Assembly (NCBI GenBank): GCA_035609245.1
Contig: CP141202.1
Location: 1,302,001 to 1,366,000, forward strand
DNA: 64,000 nt
Direction: 5' to 3'
DNA from: Bacteroidales bacterium MB20-C3-3
GTDB taxonomy: Bacteria; Bacteroidota; Bacteroidia; Bacteroidales; UBA932
The notes beneath the pieces were generated by a model that was not told the origin of the DNA, did not search any database, and saw only the letters and a list, made by a program, of their open reading frames with translations. A program made the position numbers and the translations under genes. This document shows, piece by piece, positions 52,428 through 62,289 of this stretch (position 1 is its first letter; each line of letters starts with the position of its first letter).

Positions 52428-53332
52428 GTCTGATATTTGACATTAAAAGATACTCAATTAACGACGGCCCCGGAATAAGAGTCACCATCTTCTTCAAAGG
52501 GTGTCCGCTTAATTGTGTCTGGTGCCACAATCCGGAGGGCATAAGCCAAAAAAAAGAGAAGCTTTACAACAGACAAAAGTGCATTAACTGCAAAAGCTGT
52601 GTGGCCAGCTGCCCAAACTCGGCTCTTGCTATGGAGTATGATGATATCTCTACTGATGCAAATCTTTGCATTAACTGCGGAGAGTGCACAGAGGCCTGCC
52701 CAACCGGAGCACTGGAGATTTCAGGCGAGGAGCTCTCTGCAGAGCAGGTAATGACTGAAATTAAAAAGGAGTCAATCGTACTTGATCAAAGTGAGGGAGG
52801 GGTGACTTTTTGCGGCGGAGAGCCTTTAATTCACAAGAAGATGCTCATGGAACTTCTCGACAGATGTGGTGAATTGAGGATTCACAGAGCAGTTGACACA
52901 TGCCTCTTTGCAAGCGAAGAGGTTGTAAGAGAGGTCGCCGGCAACTGCGAACTTATACTTGCAGATTTAAAACATATGGACCCTCAAAAGCACAAAGAGT
53001 TTACCGGTCAGACAAACGAACTGATTCTGGCAAATATCAGGATGCTGGCAGAGGAGGGCTACAATTTCATCGTCCGCATACCGCTGATTGAGGGGGTTAA
53101 TGCCGATGTGGAGAACATAAAATCCACCGCAGAATTCCTGGCTTCACTCCCCGGAGCAGAAGAGAGGCAAGTAGAGCTGCTGCCATACCACAATGTTGGA
53201 ATGGGAAAACACTCGCGAATGGGAAGCAGATATAACCCGCTCAATATCCCTATGGAGAAACCATCTTCTGAAACAATCTCCCGCTGCATTTCCTTATTCG
53301 AAGAGTTTGGAATTGAGGCCACTGCAAAGTAA
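52424..53332 (+). CDS. glycyl radical enzyme activating enzyme (radical SAM)
   Basis: The 302-residue radical SAM activase installs the glycyl radical on the preceding enzyme. The N-terminal cluster motif FFKGCPLNCVWCHNP has Cys27, Cys31 and Cys34 (CxxxCxxC). It is followed by a ferredoxin-like insert with two 4Fe-4S sites (CINCKSCVASCPNSAL and CINCGECTEACPTGAL), and VTFCGGEPLIHKKMLMELLD. The four-base ATGA overlap with hypD implies coupled translation and specific pairing. Confidence 0.93.
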   Translation: MSLIFDIKRYSINDGPGIRVTIFFKGCPLNCVWCHNPEGISQKKEKLYNRQKCINCKSCVASCPNSALAMEYDDISTDANLCINCGECTEACPTGALEISGEELSAEQVMTEIKKESIVLDQSEGGVTFCGGEPLIHKKMLMELLDRCGELRIHRAVDTCLFASEEVVREVAGNCELILADLKHMDPQKHKEFTGQTNELILANIRMLAEEGYNFIVRIPLIEGVNADVENIKSTAEFLASLPGAEERQVELLPYHNVGMGKHSRMGSRYNPLNIPMEKPSSETISRCISLFEEFGIEATAK

Positions 53333-53357
53333 GCTGAAGCCCTTCCGTCATTTTTAG

Positions 53358-53365
53358 TATATTTG
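53358..53365 (+). promoter_or_regulatory. -7 promoter element of mechanosensitive channel gene
   Basis: TATATTTG, 25 bases before the ATG at 53391. No -33 TTG at standard distance. Confidence 0.4.
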
Positions 53366-53390
53366 CATTCAGACTTCATATATAAAAGTT

Positions 53391-54683
53391 ATGTTAGAGA
53401 ACGAAATAACCACAAGAGCAACGGCACTGTTTGGAATTGTAGATGGCATAAATGCACTCCTCATTGAGTGGGGACTATCTCCAGCACTGGCAGGCTGGCT
53501 TGACGAGATTATATCTATGACACTGCTCTTCCTGCTTGCATATGGTATAGACCTTATCGCAAGATTTGTTCTGCACAGGGTTGTGGGTCATCTGGCAAAA
53601 TTCACAAAAACTCAGTGGGATGACCTTTTTGTTGAGGAGAAGGTATTTAAGCACATCGCACATGTAATCCCTGCTATTGTATTTTATCTGAGCACTCCAA
53701 TAGCATTAAAGTCTCTGTTCTGGATTAATCTGTTTGAAAAAGGTGCTCTTATTTATATTGTTTTTGTAATCATAAGAGCAGTTCACGCCTCAACAAAGGC
53801 GATGACCAAAGTTTACACCAAGTCAGAAGATTACTCAAACAAACCCATACAGATTATATTTCAGATAGTTGCAGTTATTGCATATTTTGTAGGGGGTATT
53901 TCGCTCCTCAGCATTCTTCTTGACACATCATTTGCAACACTCTTCGCAGGGCTTGGAGCCTCTATGGCAATTATAATTCTGGTATTCAAAGATACAATTC
54001 TGGGCTTTGTTGCCGGTTGGCAACTCTCCTCAAATGATATGCTGAGACAGGGTGACTGGATTACAGTTCCCAAATATGGTGCAGATGGAAATGTTGAAGA
54101 GGTAAGCCTATACTCAGTTAAGGTGAGAAACTTTGACAATACTATAACTACTGTTCCTCCATATGCACTGGTAAGTGATTCATTCCAGAATTGGAGAGGT
54201 ATGCAGGAGTCAGGAGGGAGAAGAATAAAGAGGTCCATTATCATTGATATGACAAGCATTCAGTTCTGTACTCCGGAGATGCTTGATAAATTCAGAAAAA
54301 TAAAATACCTCACAGAGTATATAGATACAACTGAGGAGGTTATCCGCAATTACAATCAGGAGAATGGCACAGACAACACAATGATTGTCAACGGAAGAAG
54401 ACAAACCAATATAGGAGTCTTCAGAGCATATATTCAGAAGTATCTGGAAAACCATCCTGAGGTTAACCACGAAATGACAACAATGGTCAGACAGCTTCAG
54501 CCAACCGAAAAGGGTATTCCGCTTGAACTTTATTTCTTTACAAAGATCAAAGACTGGATTTACTATGAAAATGTTCAGTCAGATATTTTTGACCACATCA
54601 TGGCTGTTGTAACAGCTTTTGGACTGAGAGTTTTCCAGTACCCTTCAAGTAGCGGAGCCCCCTACCATTTATATACTGAATAG
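53391..54683 (+). CDS. mechanosensitive ion channel, MscS family (YbdG-like)
   Basis: The 430-residue inner-membrane protein has about five membrane segments. The pore helix and beta domain are seen in ATLFAGLGASMAIIILVFKD, ILGFVAGWQLSSNDMLRQGD, WITVPKYGADGNVEEVSLYS, VKVRNFDNTITTVPPYALV and SFQNWRGMQESGGRRIKRSI. The long C-terminal domain and KTQWDDLFVEEKVF segment resemble E. coli YbdG rather than short MscS. It would protect against osmotic downshock. It is monocistronic, convergent with the SGNH hydrolase gene. Confidence 0.93.
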   Translation: MLENEITTRATALFGIVDGINALLIEWGLSPALAGWLDEIISMTLLFLLAYGIDLIARFVLHRVVGHLAKFTKTQWDDLFVEEKVFKHIAHVIPAIVFYLSTPIALKSLFWINLFEKGALIYIVFVIIRAVHASTKAMTKVYTKSEDYSNKPIQIIFQIVAVIAYFVGGISLLSILLDTSFATLFAGLGASMAIIILVFKDTILGFVAGWQLSSNDMLRQGDWITVPKYGADGNVEEVSLYSVKVRNFDNTITTVPPYALVSDSFQNWRGMQESGGRRIKRSIIIDMTSIQFCTPEMLDKFRKIKYLTEYIDTTEEVIRNYNQENGTDNTMIVNGRRQTNIGVFRAYIQKYLENHPEVNHEMTTMVRQLQPTEKGIPLELYFFTKIKDWIYYENVQSDIFDHIMAVVTAFGLRVFQYPSSSGAPYHLYTE

Positions 54684-54709
54684 CCAGCCATCAAACCAAT
54701 GGCATTAAT

Positions 54710-55810
54710 TTAGTCCCTAAGAAATTTTACAAGGCTTTCTGAAAATCTCTGAAACCCAAGATCTGTTAAGTGCACTCCATCTACAGTGGCCTCATTATCA
54801 TCTCCTATAAGCCCCTCTCCTCTGACATATTTTATGTTTCTATATCCCTCTTTTCTGAATTTTTCATACAGAGATCTCCAAACCTCATTCTCCTCCTTTA
54901 TCTCAGCAGCATTTTTACTGTCAATAAACAGATGCGGAAAGCGCGGATTTTCAACCATTATAAAGTATTTACCGGGATTTGCAGATAATATGGTTCTTAT
55001 AAAATACTCGGCACTGTCTCTTACCATCTGAGCATTCATATTGGGTAGACAATCCAGAACAAGTGTGTGAAAATCCACCATATTTATTGCCTTAGCTATG
55101 GCCTTATCCATACGGGCATTACCGGAAAAGCCCAGGTTAATGGTCTCTCTGTTGAGCATCCTGCCAAGTATTGCCGGATAGGCCATCCCGGGTCTTGATG
55201 CACAGCCACCCTGAGTAATACTTGTTCCGTAGAATATTACAGGTTTCCTCTCTGTGGAAAATATTAGTGCAGGATTGATGGGCTTACCCAAAAAAGCATC
55301 AGGCTCCACGCCAATTTCAAGAGACTCTACACCATCATAAAGCGGAAGATATGCAATATATTCCCTCATAACACTATCACCATTTCTTATAAATGCAGAC
55401 ATACTCTCCTTTGCTACCGGTTTGGCTGTTCCAATATATTTCCACTTATCCCCATCCAGAGTATACAGGTCAAGACCTCTTATTCCTGTATCTGGCATAT
55501 GATTCATTGAAAAATTGTTTCTCACACTCCACCTTGCCGCAATAACAGGGCTGTCAGACCTGAATCTTACAGCAATCCCGGCTGAATTCACTCCGAGAGA
55601 GAGTAAAGACTCTCTAAACTCCCCCCTTAACTGCTCTGGTAATCTGGAATACTCCGCAAGTGGTGTATCATAAGCCATTCCCGTTATCTGGAGCGAGCGG
55701 GCATCTGTGTATTTAAGGTCCTTTAGTTCTGTTGCATTAGAAACAACAGGTTTTACCAGTGCAAAAAGGGTAACAGCCAGAAGGCACGAAACTCTGCTTG
55801 AAATTTTCAT
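54710..55810 (-). CDS. secreted SGNH/GDSL hydrolase
   Basis: The 366-residue protein has a signal peptide and an N-terminal beta-sandwich (SGNH_hydro_N-like) of about 160 residues. The catalytic SGNH domain follows: block I YGTSITQGGC with Ser197, block II GFSGNARMD, block III VLDCLPNMNA, and block V VDGVHLTDLGFQRF with Asp and His. Such enzymes deacylate or deacetylate polysaccharides or lipids in the periplasm. It lies nine bases after miaA on the same strand. Confidence 0.88.
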   Translation of the reverse strand: MKISSRVSCLLAVTLFALVKPVVSNATELKDLKYTDARSLQITGMAYDTPLAEYSRLPEQLRGEFRESLLSLGVNSAGIAVRFRSDSPVIAARWSVRNNFSMNHMPDTGIRGLDLYTLDGDKWKYIGTAKPVAKESMSAFIRNGDSVMREYIAYLPLYDGVESLEIGVEPDAFLGKPINPALIFSTERKPVIFYGTSITQGGCASRPGMAYPAILGRMLNRETINLGFSGNARMDKAIAKAINMVDFHTLVLDCLPNMNAQMVRDSAEYFIRTILSANPGKYFIMVENPRFPHLFIDSKNAAEIKEENEVWRSLYEKFRKEGYRNIKYVRGEGLIGDDNEATVDGVHLTDLGFQRFSESLVKFLRD

Positions 55811-55819
55811 ATATTGAAT

Positions 55820-56683
55820 TTATAATTTTATCCACTCTATTTTTACCCCCCTTCTCTCCATCCCTCTAAACCAGGTCATCTGCCTCTTGGCAAACTGATG
55901 AATAGCAGTTGCCAGCTGATTTCTCATCTCCTCAAACGAGAGTCTTCCCAGAATATAAAGAGTCACAAACTTATACTCAAGCCCGTAGTAAATCAGGTCA
56001 TCGGGGTTAATTCCAGAATCGATAAGAGCCTTTACCTCCTCAACCATCCCCTGCCTCAGCCTCTCATCAAGCCGATTGTCAATCCTTCTGATTCTCTCCT
56101 CCCTGCTTACATCAATCCCAATATATCTGGTTTTTAATGGTGAGAACTCTTGCCTTTGAGATGGGTTTTCTGAATTGAAAATGGCTATCTCCAAAGCACG
56201 AATCACTCTTTTTTTACTGTCAGTATCTGTTGTATTGTGAAGATTTTTATAACCCTTAAGCATCTCCGCAAGCTCCTCAATTGGGAGCCTCTCAAGCCTC
56301 TCTCTCAGCTCTGTATTGGGCGGCACCTCTGCCAGGCTGTATCCCATTGTAACAGAGTCAATATACAAACCCGAACCTCCGCAAAGGATGGGCTCTCTGC
56401 CCCTTGAAACAATGTCCCTGTAAGCTTTTTGAAAATCTTTCTGATACTCAAAGATATTATATTTTGTACCCGGATTTGCAATATCTATAAGATGATAAGG
56501 CACCTCTACTCCATTTACAATATAATCACTCAGATCCTTACCCGTCCCTATATCCATTCCTCTGTAAACCTGACGGGAATCGGCAGAAATAATTTCTCCA
56601 CCCAACTCCAGTGCCATATTAACGGCATACCTGGTCTTGCCGGAGGCGGTTGGACCCAATATACAAATCAAATCTTGGTTCAT
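55820..56683 (-). CDS. miaA: tRNA dimethylallyltransferase
   Basis: MiaA adds a dimethylallyl group to A37 of tRNAs that read UNN codons. The 287-residue sequence has the P-loop [34 protein letters not shown], the [19 protein letters not shown] region and [14 protein letters not shown]. It lies upstream of the SGNH hydrolase gene. A -7 element sits only four bases before its ATG. Confidence 0.96.
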   Translation of the reverse strand: MNQDLICILGPTASGKTRYAVNMALELGGEIISADSRQVYRGMDIGTGKDLSDYIVNGVEVPYHLIDIANPGTKYNIFEYQKDFQKAYRDIVSRGREPILCGGSGLYIDSVTMGYSLAEVPPNTELRERLERLPIEELAEMLKGYKNLHNTTDTDSKKRVIRALEIAIFNSENPSQRQEFSPLKTRYIGIDVSREERIRRIDNRLDERLRQGMVEEVKALIDSGINPDDLIYYGLEYKFVTLYILGRLSFEEMRNQLATAIHQFAKRQMTWFRGMERRGVKIEWIKL

Positions 56684-56706
56684 TCCACAAATTTACACTA
56701 TTTTTG
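56675..56706 (+). promoter_or_regulatory. promoter of smpB
   Basis: TTG (56675-56677), 21-base spacer and TATTTTTG (56699-56706). The smpB ATG at 56714 is only seven bases after the -7 element. Confidence 0.6.
56688..56695 (-). promoter_or_regulatory. -7 promoter element of miaA
   Basis: TAAATTTG on the minus strand followed by TGGA and the miaA ATG. The arrangement TTTGTGGAATG is identical to that at pcm (6643-6652), implying a leaderless mRNA. Confidence 0.55.
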
Positions 56707-56713
56707 CACTCCC

Positions 56714-57166
56714 ATGCCTAAAGCAAAAAGCAAAATAGAGATTAAAAACAAGAGGGCCTCGTTTGATTACGAGTTCCTGGAGACATTTACGGCAGGTGTT
56801 GTCCTTAGCGGAACTGAGATTAAATCAATCCGTGCAGGCAAGGCCTCTCTGGCAGATTCCTACTGCTATTTTGCAAATGGAGAGCTCTATGTTAAGAATA
56901 TGCATATTGCAGATTACTGGTGGGGTAGTTTTAATGCTCACGATCCAAGAAGAGACAGGAAACTATTGCTAAACCGAACAGAGCTCCGCAGACTTTTCAG
57001 AGGCTCCCGGGAGAAGGGGCTGACAATTGTTGCAACCAGACTCTTCATCTCTGACCGCGGTTATGCAAAACTAAACATAGCCCTCGCAAAAGGAAAACGC
57101 GAATACGACAAGAGACACTCCATCAAGGAGAAGGATATCAGGCGCGAACTTGACAGAGAAAATTAG
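56714..57166 (+). CDS. smpB: SsrA-binding protein SmpB
   Basis: SmpB delivers tmRNA to stalled ribosomes. The 150-residue protein begins [20 protein letters not shown] and includes [39 protein letters not shown], and the C-terminal [18 protein letters not shown] tail. The start at 56714 is fixed by family length and the promoter; the frame is open upstream through the miaA antisense. Its last four bases overlap the convergent lgt gene. Confidence 0.97.
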   Translation: MPKAKSKIEIKNKRASFDYEFLETFTAGVVLSGTEIKSIRAGKASLADSYCYFANGELYVKNMHIADYWWGSFNAHDPRRDRKLLLNRTELRRLFRGSREKGLTIVATRLFISDRGYAKLNIALAKGKREYDKRHSIKEKDIRRELDREN

Positions 57167-57990
57167 GCTTTGTTTTTTATCATTGCCGGCTTCCCTCTGG
57201 TAATGCTGTAAATCAAAAGGGCTACTCCACCAATTATAAACGGTACGCTAAGCCACTGTCCCATATTTAGTGACATAGTCTGCTCAAATGCAACCTGTGG
57301 TTCTTTCACAAACTCAATAAAGAATCTGGCGGCAAAGAGACCTATAAGGAAGAGTGCAAACAGGGTACCTCTTTTAAGCTTAGGGAGGAATCTTTTGTAA
57401 ATGAACATCAAACCGAGGAAGAGCGCAAGATATGAAAGGGCTTCATAAAGTTGAGTAGGATGTTTTGCTACAGTCTCACCCCTTAACTGAAAGATAAACC
57501 CCCAGGGAAGATCTGTAGGATTTCCGTATATCTCGGAATTCATGAGGTTTCCCAGTCTTATCATCATTCCGGCAAGTGCAGTAGCGATGCCCAACCTATC
57601 CATAATCCAGAGGAAATCAAATTTATAGGCAGGTCCGTATTTGCGGACAAACCACCACATTGCCAGCAAAATTGCAAGAGCTCCCCCATGGCTCGCGAGT
57701 CCCCCCTCCCATACCTTTAGTATCTCAATGGGACGAGCAAGATAGTATTCCGGTTCATAGAACAGACAGTGGCCGAGTCTGGCTCCAACCATTGTTGCTA
57801 TTAACAGGGTATAGAGAAGGTTCTCAAGAATCCTCTCAGGAACTCCCTCCCTTTTGAAAAACCATTTGAAAATATAGTATCCTATTATAAATCCCGATAC
57901 AAAAAGAACGCTGTAGTATCTAACCGCAACAGGTCCTATTGAAAATATCTCAGGCGATGGTGCCCAATTGATTGCCAGAAAATTTATCAT
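57163..57990 (-). CDS. lgt: prolipoprotein diacylglyceryl transferase
   Basis: Lgt is the inner-membrane enzyme that transfers diacylglycerol to the lipobox Cys of prelipoproteins. The 275-residue protein has about seven membrane segments, [33 protein letters not shown], the Lgt signature [20 protein letters not shown] and [13 protein letters not shown]. It is nine bases after the methyltransferase gene on the same strand. Confidence 0.96.
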   Translation of the reverse strand: MINFLAINWAPSPEIFSIGPVAVRYYSVLFVSGFIIGYYIFKWFFKREGVPERILENLLYTLLIATMVGARLGHCLFYEPEYYLARPIEILKVWEGGLASHGGALAILLAMWWFVRKYGPAYKFDFLWIMDRLGIATALAGMMIRLGNLMNSEIYGNPTDLPWGFIFQLRGETVAKHPTQLYEALSYLALFLGLMFIYKRFLPKLKRGTLFALFLIGLFAARFFIEFVKEPQVAFEQTMSLNMGQWLSVPFIIGGVALLIYSITRGKPAMIKNKA

Positions 57991-57999
57991 AATATCAAT

Positions 58000-58950
58000 T
58001 TATCTGCTTAACCGGACAAAAACGCTTAATGGCAGAGCCTTTTCAAATTTGTCTTTAAGCATAAGTTCTCCAAATGTAAGTGAATAACTCTTCCCCTTAT
58101 CCTCTTGTTTCAGTGAAAACGATGTATTAATAAGGGTCTCTGCCAGTACCGCCGAATAACCATTAGAGTAGAGATTCAGTACTACAAAGCTACTCTTTTT
58201 GTCAACAATTGTATTTACCTCAGCAAGAAACTCATATAAAAGCTCATCCAGTTTCCACTTCTCTCCGTCAGGGCCATGTCCGTAAGCTGGAGGATCCATT
58301 ATAACACCCTGATAAATATTACCTCTTCTTGCCTCTCTCTTTACAAACTTTAAAGCATCCTCAATAACCCAGCGGATATTATCCAGACCGCTGAGTTCCA
58401 TATTACCCTTTGCCCAGGTGACAACCTGCCTGACTGAATCCAGATGAGTAACATCGGCCCCGGCACATTTTGCAGCCAGTGAGGCTGCGCCTGTATAGGC
58501 AAACAGATTAAGAATCTTTGGAGGAGCCCCGTTTATTGATTTAATTCTGTTTACCTCACTGAATATAAAATCCCAGTTGGGTGCCTGCTCAGGAAACACC
58601 CCAACATGTTTAAAAGATGTAAGACCCATTCTCAGTGAGAAGCGCAGAGAGCCTTTCCTGTATTCAACAGGCCACTGATCATCCATTTTTTTGAGTCTGT
58701 GCCAGGTTCCAGAGTCCTCTTTTCCTGCTTTACCAAATCCGGCTCCGGTAGTAAATTTTGTGTGAGCCATTCTGCTCCATTCTGCAGCTGACATAGACCT
58801 TTTCCAAAGAGCCTTTGGTTCCGGCCTAATTAGTATGTACTCTCCAAACCTTTCAAGTTTCTCAAACTCTCCCGAATCTAACAATTCGTAATCTTTCCAA
58901 CCTATTGGGGATTCAAGCAATATCACCTTTTCAACAATTTTAGTTTTCAA
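58000..58950 (-). CDS. class I SAM-dependent rRNA methyltransferase (RlmI/RlmL-C-like)
   Basis: The ~316-residue protein has a Rossmann SAM fold: NLFAYTGAASLAAKCAGADV (motif I), VTHLDSVRQVVTWAKGN, and the catalytic MDPPAYGHGPDGEKW (DPPxF/Y-like). This pattern fits 23S rRNA m5C/m2G methyltransferases of the RlmI type. The start is uncertain: no ATG precedes the conserved region except at 59016, which would overlap the pgk promoter, so I prefer the TTG at 58950 (LKTKIVEKVILLESP) or possibly GTG at 58926. It leads lgt by nine bases. Confidence 0.85.
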   Translation of the reverse strand: MKTKIVEKVILLESPIGWKDYELLDSGEFEKLERFGEYILIRPEPKALWKRSMSAAEWSRMAHTKFTTGAGFGKAGKEDSGTWHRLKKMDDQWPVEYRKGSLRFSLRMGLTSFKHVGVFPEQAPNWDFIFSEVNRIKSINGAPPKILNLFAYTGAASLAAKCAGADVTHLDSVRQVVTWAKGNMELSGLDNIRWVIEDALKFVKREARRGNIYQGVIMDPPAYGHGPDGEKWKLDELLYEFLAEVNTIVDKKSSFVVLNLYSNGYSAVLAETLINTSFSLKQEDKGKSYSLTFGELMLKDKFEKALPLSVFVRLSR

Positions 58951-58988
58951 TAACGCCTCTAAGGTAATTATTTTTGTAAGAATATTTC

Positions 58989-58996
58989 TAAATTTG
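58989..58996 (+). promoter_or_regulatory. -7 promoter element of pgk
   Basis: TAAATTTG, 35 bases before the pgk ATG at 59032. Confidence 0.5.
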
Positions 58997-59031
58997 CCTC
59001 TTGATATAAGACACAATTAACAATTACGAAG

Positions 59032-60288
59032 ATGCAAAAGATTGACAGTTACAACTTTTCAGGGAAGAGAGCAATTGTAAGGGTAGATTTCAATGTGCCA
59101 CTTAATGAAAACTTCCAGATTACAGACGACACCAGAATTCGTGCAGCCGTTCCCACACTCAAAAAAGTACTGGAGAAGGGTGGTTCGCTTATTATAATGT
59201 CACACCTGGGCAGACCAAAAGGACCCACTGATAAATACTCACTCAAACACATAATTGGAGCAATAGAAGAGAAGCTGGGTACTACTGTTAAATTTGCACC
59301 TGACTGTATGGGAAATGAGGCAGCTGAACTATCTCAGAATCTGAGACCGGGTGAAGTTCTGCTTCTGGAGAATCTTCGTTTTTATGCAGAGGAGGAGGGT
59401 AAACCACGCGGTCTGGCTGAGGATGCCTCTGATGATGTAAAAAAGGCTGCAAAGGCAGAGATCAAAGAGAAGCAGAAAGAGTTCACCAAGAGGCTGGCAT
59501 CATACGCAGACTGCTACATCAACGATGCATTCGGCACTGCACACCGCGCCCACGCATCCACTGCTCTTATAGCAAAATACTTCCCTCAGGACAAAATGTT
59601 TGGCTATGTAATGGAGGGTGAAATTAAAGCAATAGATAAAGTTCTTCACTCACCTGATAAACCTGTAACAGCAATTATTGGAGGGGCTAAGGTCTCTTCA
59701 AAGATAACTATCATTGAAAAGTTGTTTGATGTTGCAGACAACATGATTATTTGCGGAGGTATGGCCTTCACATTTGCTAAAGCAAAGGGTGGAAAAATTG
59801 GTCTCTCATTATGTGAAGATGACCAGTTGGAACTTGCGCTTACAACATTGGAGAAAGCAAAAGCAAAAGGGGTTAATATTATCTTTGACGGAGAGGTTGT
59901 TGTGGCTGATAAATTCAGTAATGAAGCAAATAAGCAGACTTGCGATATCTATAATATTCCTGATGGATGGATGGGTATGGATGCTGCCCCTTCTACACTT
60001 AAACTATGGGAAAATATACTAAACTCTTCCAAAACCATTCTGTGGAATGGCCCTGCCGGAGTATTTGAGATGCCTGAATTCGCACACGGCACTTTAAGGA
60101 TAGCAGAGATTCTTGCCCAGGTTACCGCTAAAGGAGCCTTTACACTTGTAGGAGGCGGAGATTCCGTTGCCGCAGTTACTCAAATGGGATACGCAGACAA
60201 AGTAAGCTATGTCTCAACTGGTGGAGGAGCAATGCTGGAGTATCTTGAGGGAATTGAACTTCCCGGAATTAAAGCTGTAAAAGAGTAA
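59032..60288 (+). CDS. pgk: phosphoglycerate kinase
   Basis: Pgk converts 1,3-bisphosphoglycerate and ADP to 3-phosphoglycerate and ATP in glycolysis. The 418-residue protein has the N-terminal signature [53 protein letters not shown], and the C-terminal nucleotide loop [16 protein letters not shown] with [14 protein letters not shown]. Confidence 0.98.
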   Translation: MQKIDSYNFSGKRAIVRVDFNVPLNENFQITDDTRIRAAVPTLKKVLEKGGSLIIMSHLGRPKGPTDKYSLKHIIGAIEEKLGTTVKFAPDCMGNEAAELSQNLRPGEVLLLENLRFYAEEEGKPRGLAEDASDDVKKAAKAEIKEKQKEFTKRLASYADCYINDAFGTAHRAHASTALIAKYFPQDKMFGYVMEGEIKAIDKVLHSPDKPVTAIIGGAKVSSKITIIEKLFDVADNMIICGGMAFTFAKAKGGKIGLSLCEDDQLELALTTLEKAKAKGVNIIFDGEVVVADKFSNEANKQTCDIYNIPDGWMGMDAAPSTLKLWENILNSSKTILWNGPAGVFEMPEFAHGTLRIAEILAQVTAKGAFTLVGGGDSVAAVTQMGYADKVSYVSTGGGAMLEYLEGIELPGIKAVKE

Positions 60289-60302
60289 ATCAGAGAGAAG
60301 CA

Positions 60303-61697
60303 ATGCGCAGGCCGGGCATTATTTTATGGGTGGCATATTTGCTTACCCTGCTGATAGCGGGCAGTTGCGGTAGTGCTTTAAAGATAGAGGGGCCTCCGGA
60401 GTCATATACTCCTGAGGCCTTTCTTCCATCTCCATCTGTTCTGCCTATTGTTGCCGAAATTGACCTCAAAGGTCTGGAGAGATCTGTAAACAGGAGGTTT
60501 GAGGGGCTGCTCTATGAAAACACAGGAGAAGAGAAAAAAGATCTGGAGATTAAGGTATGGAAAGCCGGAAACTTCTCTGTGTTTGCAAACAATGATGAAA
60601 TTTCATACAGAATACCTCTGAAAATATGGAGCAGGTTTTCCTGGAAAGTAGAGAAATTCGGACTCAGTATAAGTGATAAATATGAGGCGACCGGGAGTTT
60701 GGCTCTTATCTATAAAACAAAATTTAATGTAGATTCTGAGTGGAATCTTAAAACAAGGACAACATCGGCAGGATACAACTGGATTGAATCTCCAAAGATG
60801 AGCATTGCAGGAGTATCCATTCCGGTAAAACCCATAGCAGATTTTGCTCTGTCAAAAACAGAAAGACAAATTACCCGGGAGATTGACAAATCAATTGCCG
60901 AGTCATTTAACCTTCGGGAGTATGTTGAGGGGTTCTGGAATTATCTCCAGGAACCTGTCCAAGTAGATAGCACATTCGATGTGTGGGTTAAAATTACTCC
61001 TGCAGGAATAGCTCTCTCTCCTATTGGATCCGCTTCAGGAAAACTTATTATCCCGGTTACATTTACCGGAGAGGTTGAATCTATCGCAGGAGACAGCATC
61101 AAAGTTTCCAGCCCGATTGCCCTTCCACCTTTGGGAAAAAATCAGGATAATCCGGGAAAATTCAATATTAATGTAAAGGCCGATGTTACATTTAGCCAGA
61201 TTACCAAAGCAGCAATGATGCAGCTTGCCGGAATGGAATTTAAAGAGGGAGGAAAAAGCATCCTTGTAAAAGGGCTGAATCTATACAGCAGCTCAGGAAA
61301 GGCAGTTCTTGAGATGGATGTTGAGGGCTCTCTTAAGGGACGGCTGTATCTTACCGGAGAGCTGGTTTATAATCCAGACTCTCTCTCTGTTTCAGTAATT
61401 AATCCGGAATTTGATGTAAAAACCAGAAATGCTCTGGTTAAATCTGCCAACTGGCTTCTTCACGGAATGTTACTCAGAAAATTACAGCCATATCTTACTT
61501 ATAAAATTGACAGTTTACTTGAGGATGTTAGGCTGGAGACAGACAATATGTTAAAAAAATACTCCCTTATGGAGGGAGTATATCTTATGGGAAATTTGCA
61601 TGCTGTAAAAGTCACCAACATCAGTATGATTCCGGGAGCTGTCCGAATCAATGCAAGCCTGAGCGGAGATGTTAAGATAATTACAACAGATTTTTAA
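60303..61697 (+). CDS. DUF4403 family lipoprotein
   Basis: The 464-residue protein has a lipoprotein signal (LLTLLIAGSC, Cys22), and family features such as LPIVAEIDLKGLERSVNRRF near the start, PVKPIADFALSKTERQITRE, and a C-terminal lipid-tube-like beta/alpha region. DUF4403 proteins are common in Bacteroidota and their fold is thought to relate to tubular lipid-binding domains; function is unknown. It follows pgk by 14 bases and overlaps frr by four at the 3' end. Confidence 0.85.
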   Translation: MRRPGIILWVAYLLTLLIAGSCGSALKIEGPPESYTPEAFLPSPSVLPIVAEIDLKGLERSVNRRFEGLLYENTGEEKKDLEIKVWKAGNFSVFANNDEISYRIPLKIWSRFSWKVEKFGLSISDKYEATGSLALIYKTKFNVDSEWNLKTRTTSAGYNWIESPKMSIAGVSIPVKPIADFALSKTERQITREIDKSIAESFNLREYVEGFWNYLQEPVQVDSTFDVWVKITPAGIALSPIGSASGKLIIPVTFTGEVESIAGDSIKVSSPIALPPLGKNQDNPGKFNINVKADVTFSQITKAAMMQLAGMEFKEGGKSILVKGLNLYSSSGKAVLEMDVEGSLKGRLYLTGELVYNPDSLSVSVINPEFDVKTRNALVKSANWLLHGMLLRKLQPYLTYKIDSLLEDVRLETDNMLKKYSLMEGVYLMGNLHAVKVTNISMIPGAVRINASLSGDVKIITTDF

Positions 61698-62260
61698 ACT
61701 GTAAGGATCTCTTTCTCCTTAACTGCCAGAGCCTCTTCAATCTTCTTGTTGTAGTTGTCTGTCTCTTTCTGAAGAATTGACTCACCATCTTTAGCCACAT
61801 CTTCCGGAAGACCATCTTTCTGATATTTCTTAAGAAGATCAACTCCATCTCTGCGTGCATTCCTCACACTGATTTTTGCATTCTCACCCTCTGCCTTTAC
61901 TCTTTTCACAAGATCCTTTCTTCTCTCCTCAGTGAGCGGCGGAACATTAATCCTCACATGCTCTCCGTTGTTTGATGGTGTAAATCCAATATTGGCAACC
62001 ATAATGGCCTTCTCAATCATTGGAATCATCTTTTTATCCCAAGGCTGAATCAGCATGGTTTTAGCATCAGGAGTGGTTATACTGGCTACCTGAGGAATAG
62101 GTGTGGGCGAGCCGTAGTAGTCAATCATCACATTGTTGAAGACTGCAGGGTTAGCTTTTCCTGCCCTGTATGTCTTGAGCTCCTCTTCTAGGTGCAGCAA
62201 CGCTTTATGCATTTTATCCTTAGCTGCATCAATTACCTCTTTCTGTTTGCTTATATCCAT
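61694..62260 (-). CDS. frr: ribosome recycling factor
   Basis: RRF splits post-termination ribosomes with EF-G. The 188-residue protein shows LEEELKTYRAGKANPAVFNN, PIPQVASITTPDAKTMLIQP, WDKKMIPMIEKAIM and the C-terminal arm VKAEGENAKISVRNARRDG. It begins 29 bases after pyrH, the usual pyrH-frr pair. Confidence 0.97.
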   Translation of the reverse strand: MDISKQKEVIDAAKDKMHKALLHLEEELKTYRAGKANPAVFNNVMIDYYGSPTPIPQVASITTPDAKTMLIQPWDKKMIPMIEKAIMVANIGFTPSNNGEHVRINVPPLTEERRKDLVKRVKAEGENAKISVRNARRDGVDLLKKYQKDGLPEDVAKDGESILQKETDNYNKKIEEALAVKEKEILTV

Positions 62261-62279
62261 ATTCTTAGAATTAATTTTA

Positions 62280-62287
62280 CAAAGATA
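62280..62287 (-). promoter_or_regulatory. possible internal -7 element between pyrH and frr
   Basis: TATCTTTG on the minus strand, just after the pyrH stop and 19 bases before the frr ATG. No -33 element seen. Confidence 0.35.
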
Positions 62288-62289
62288 GA

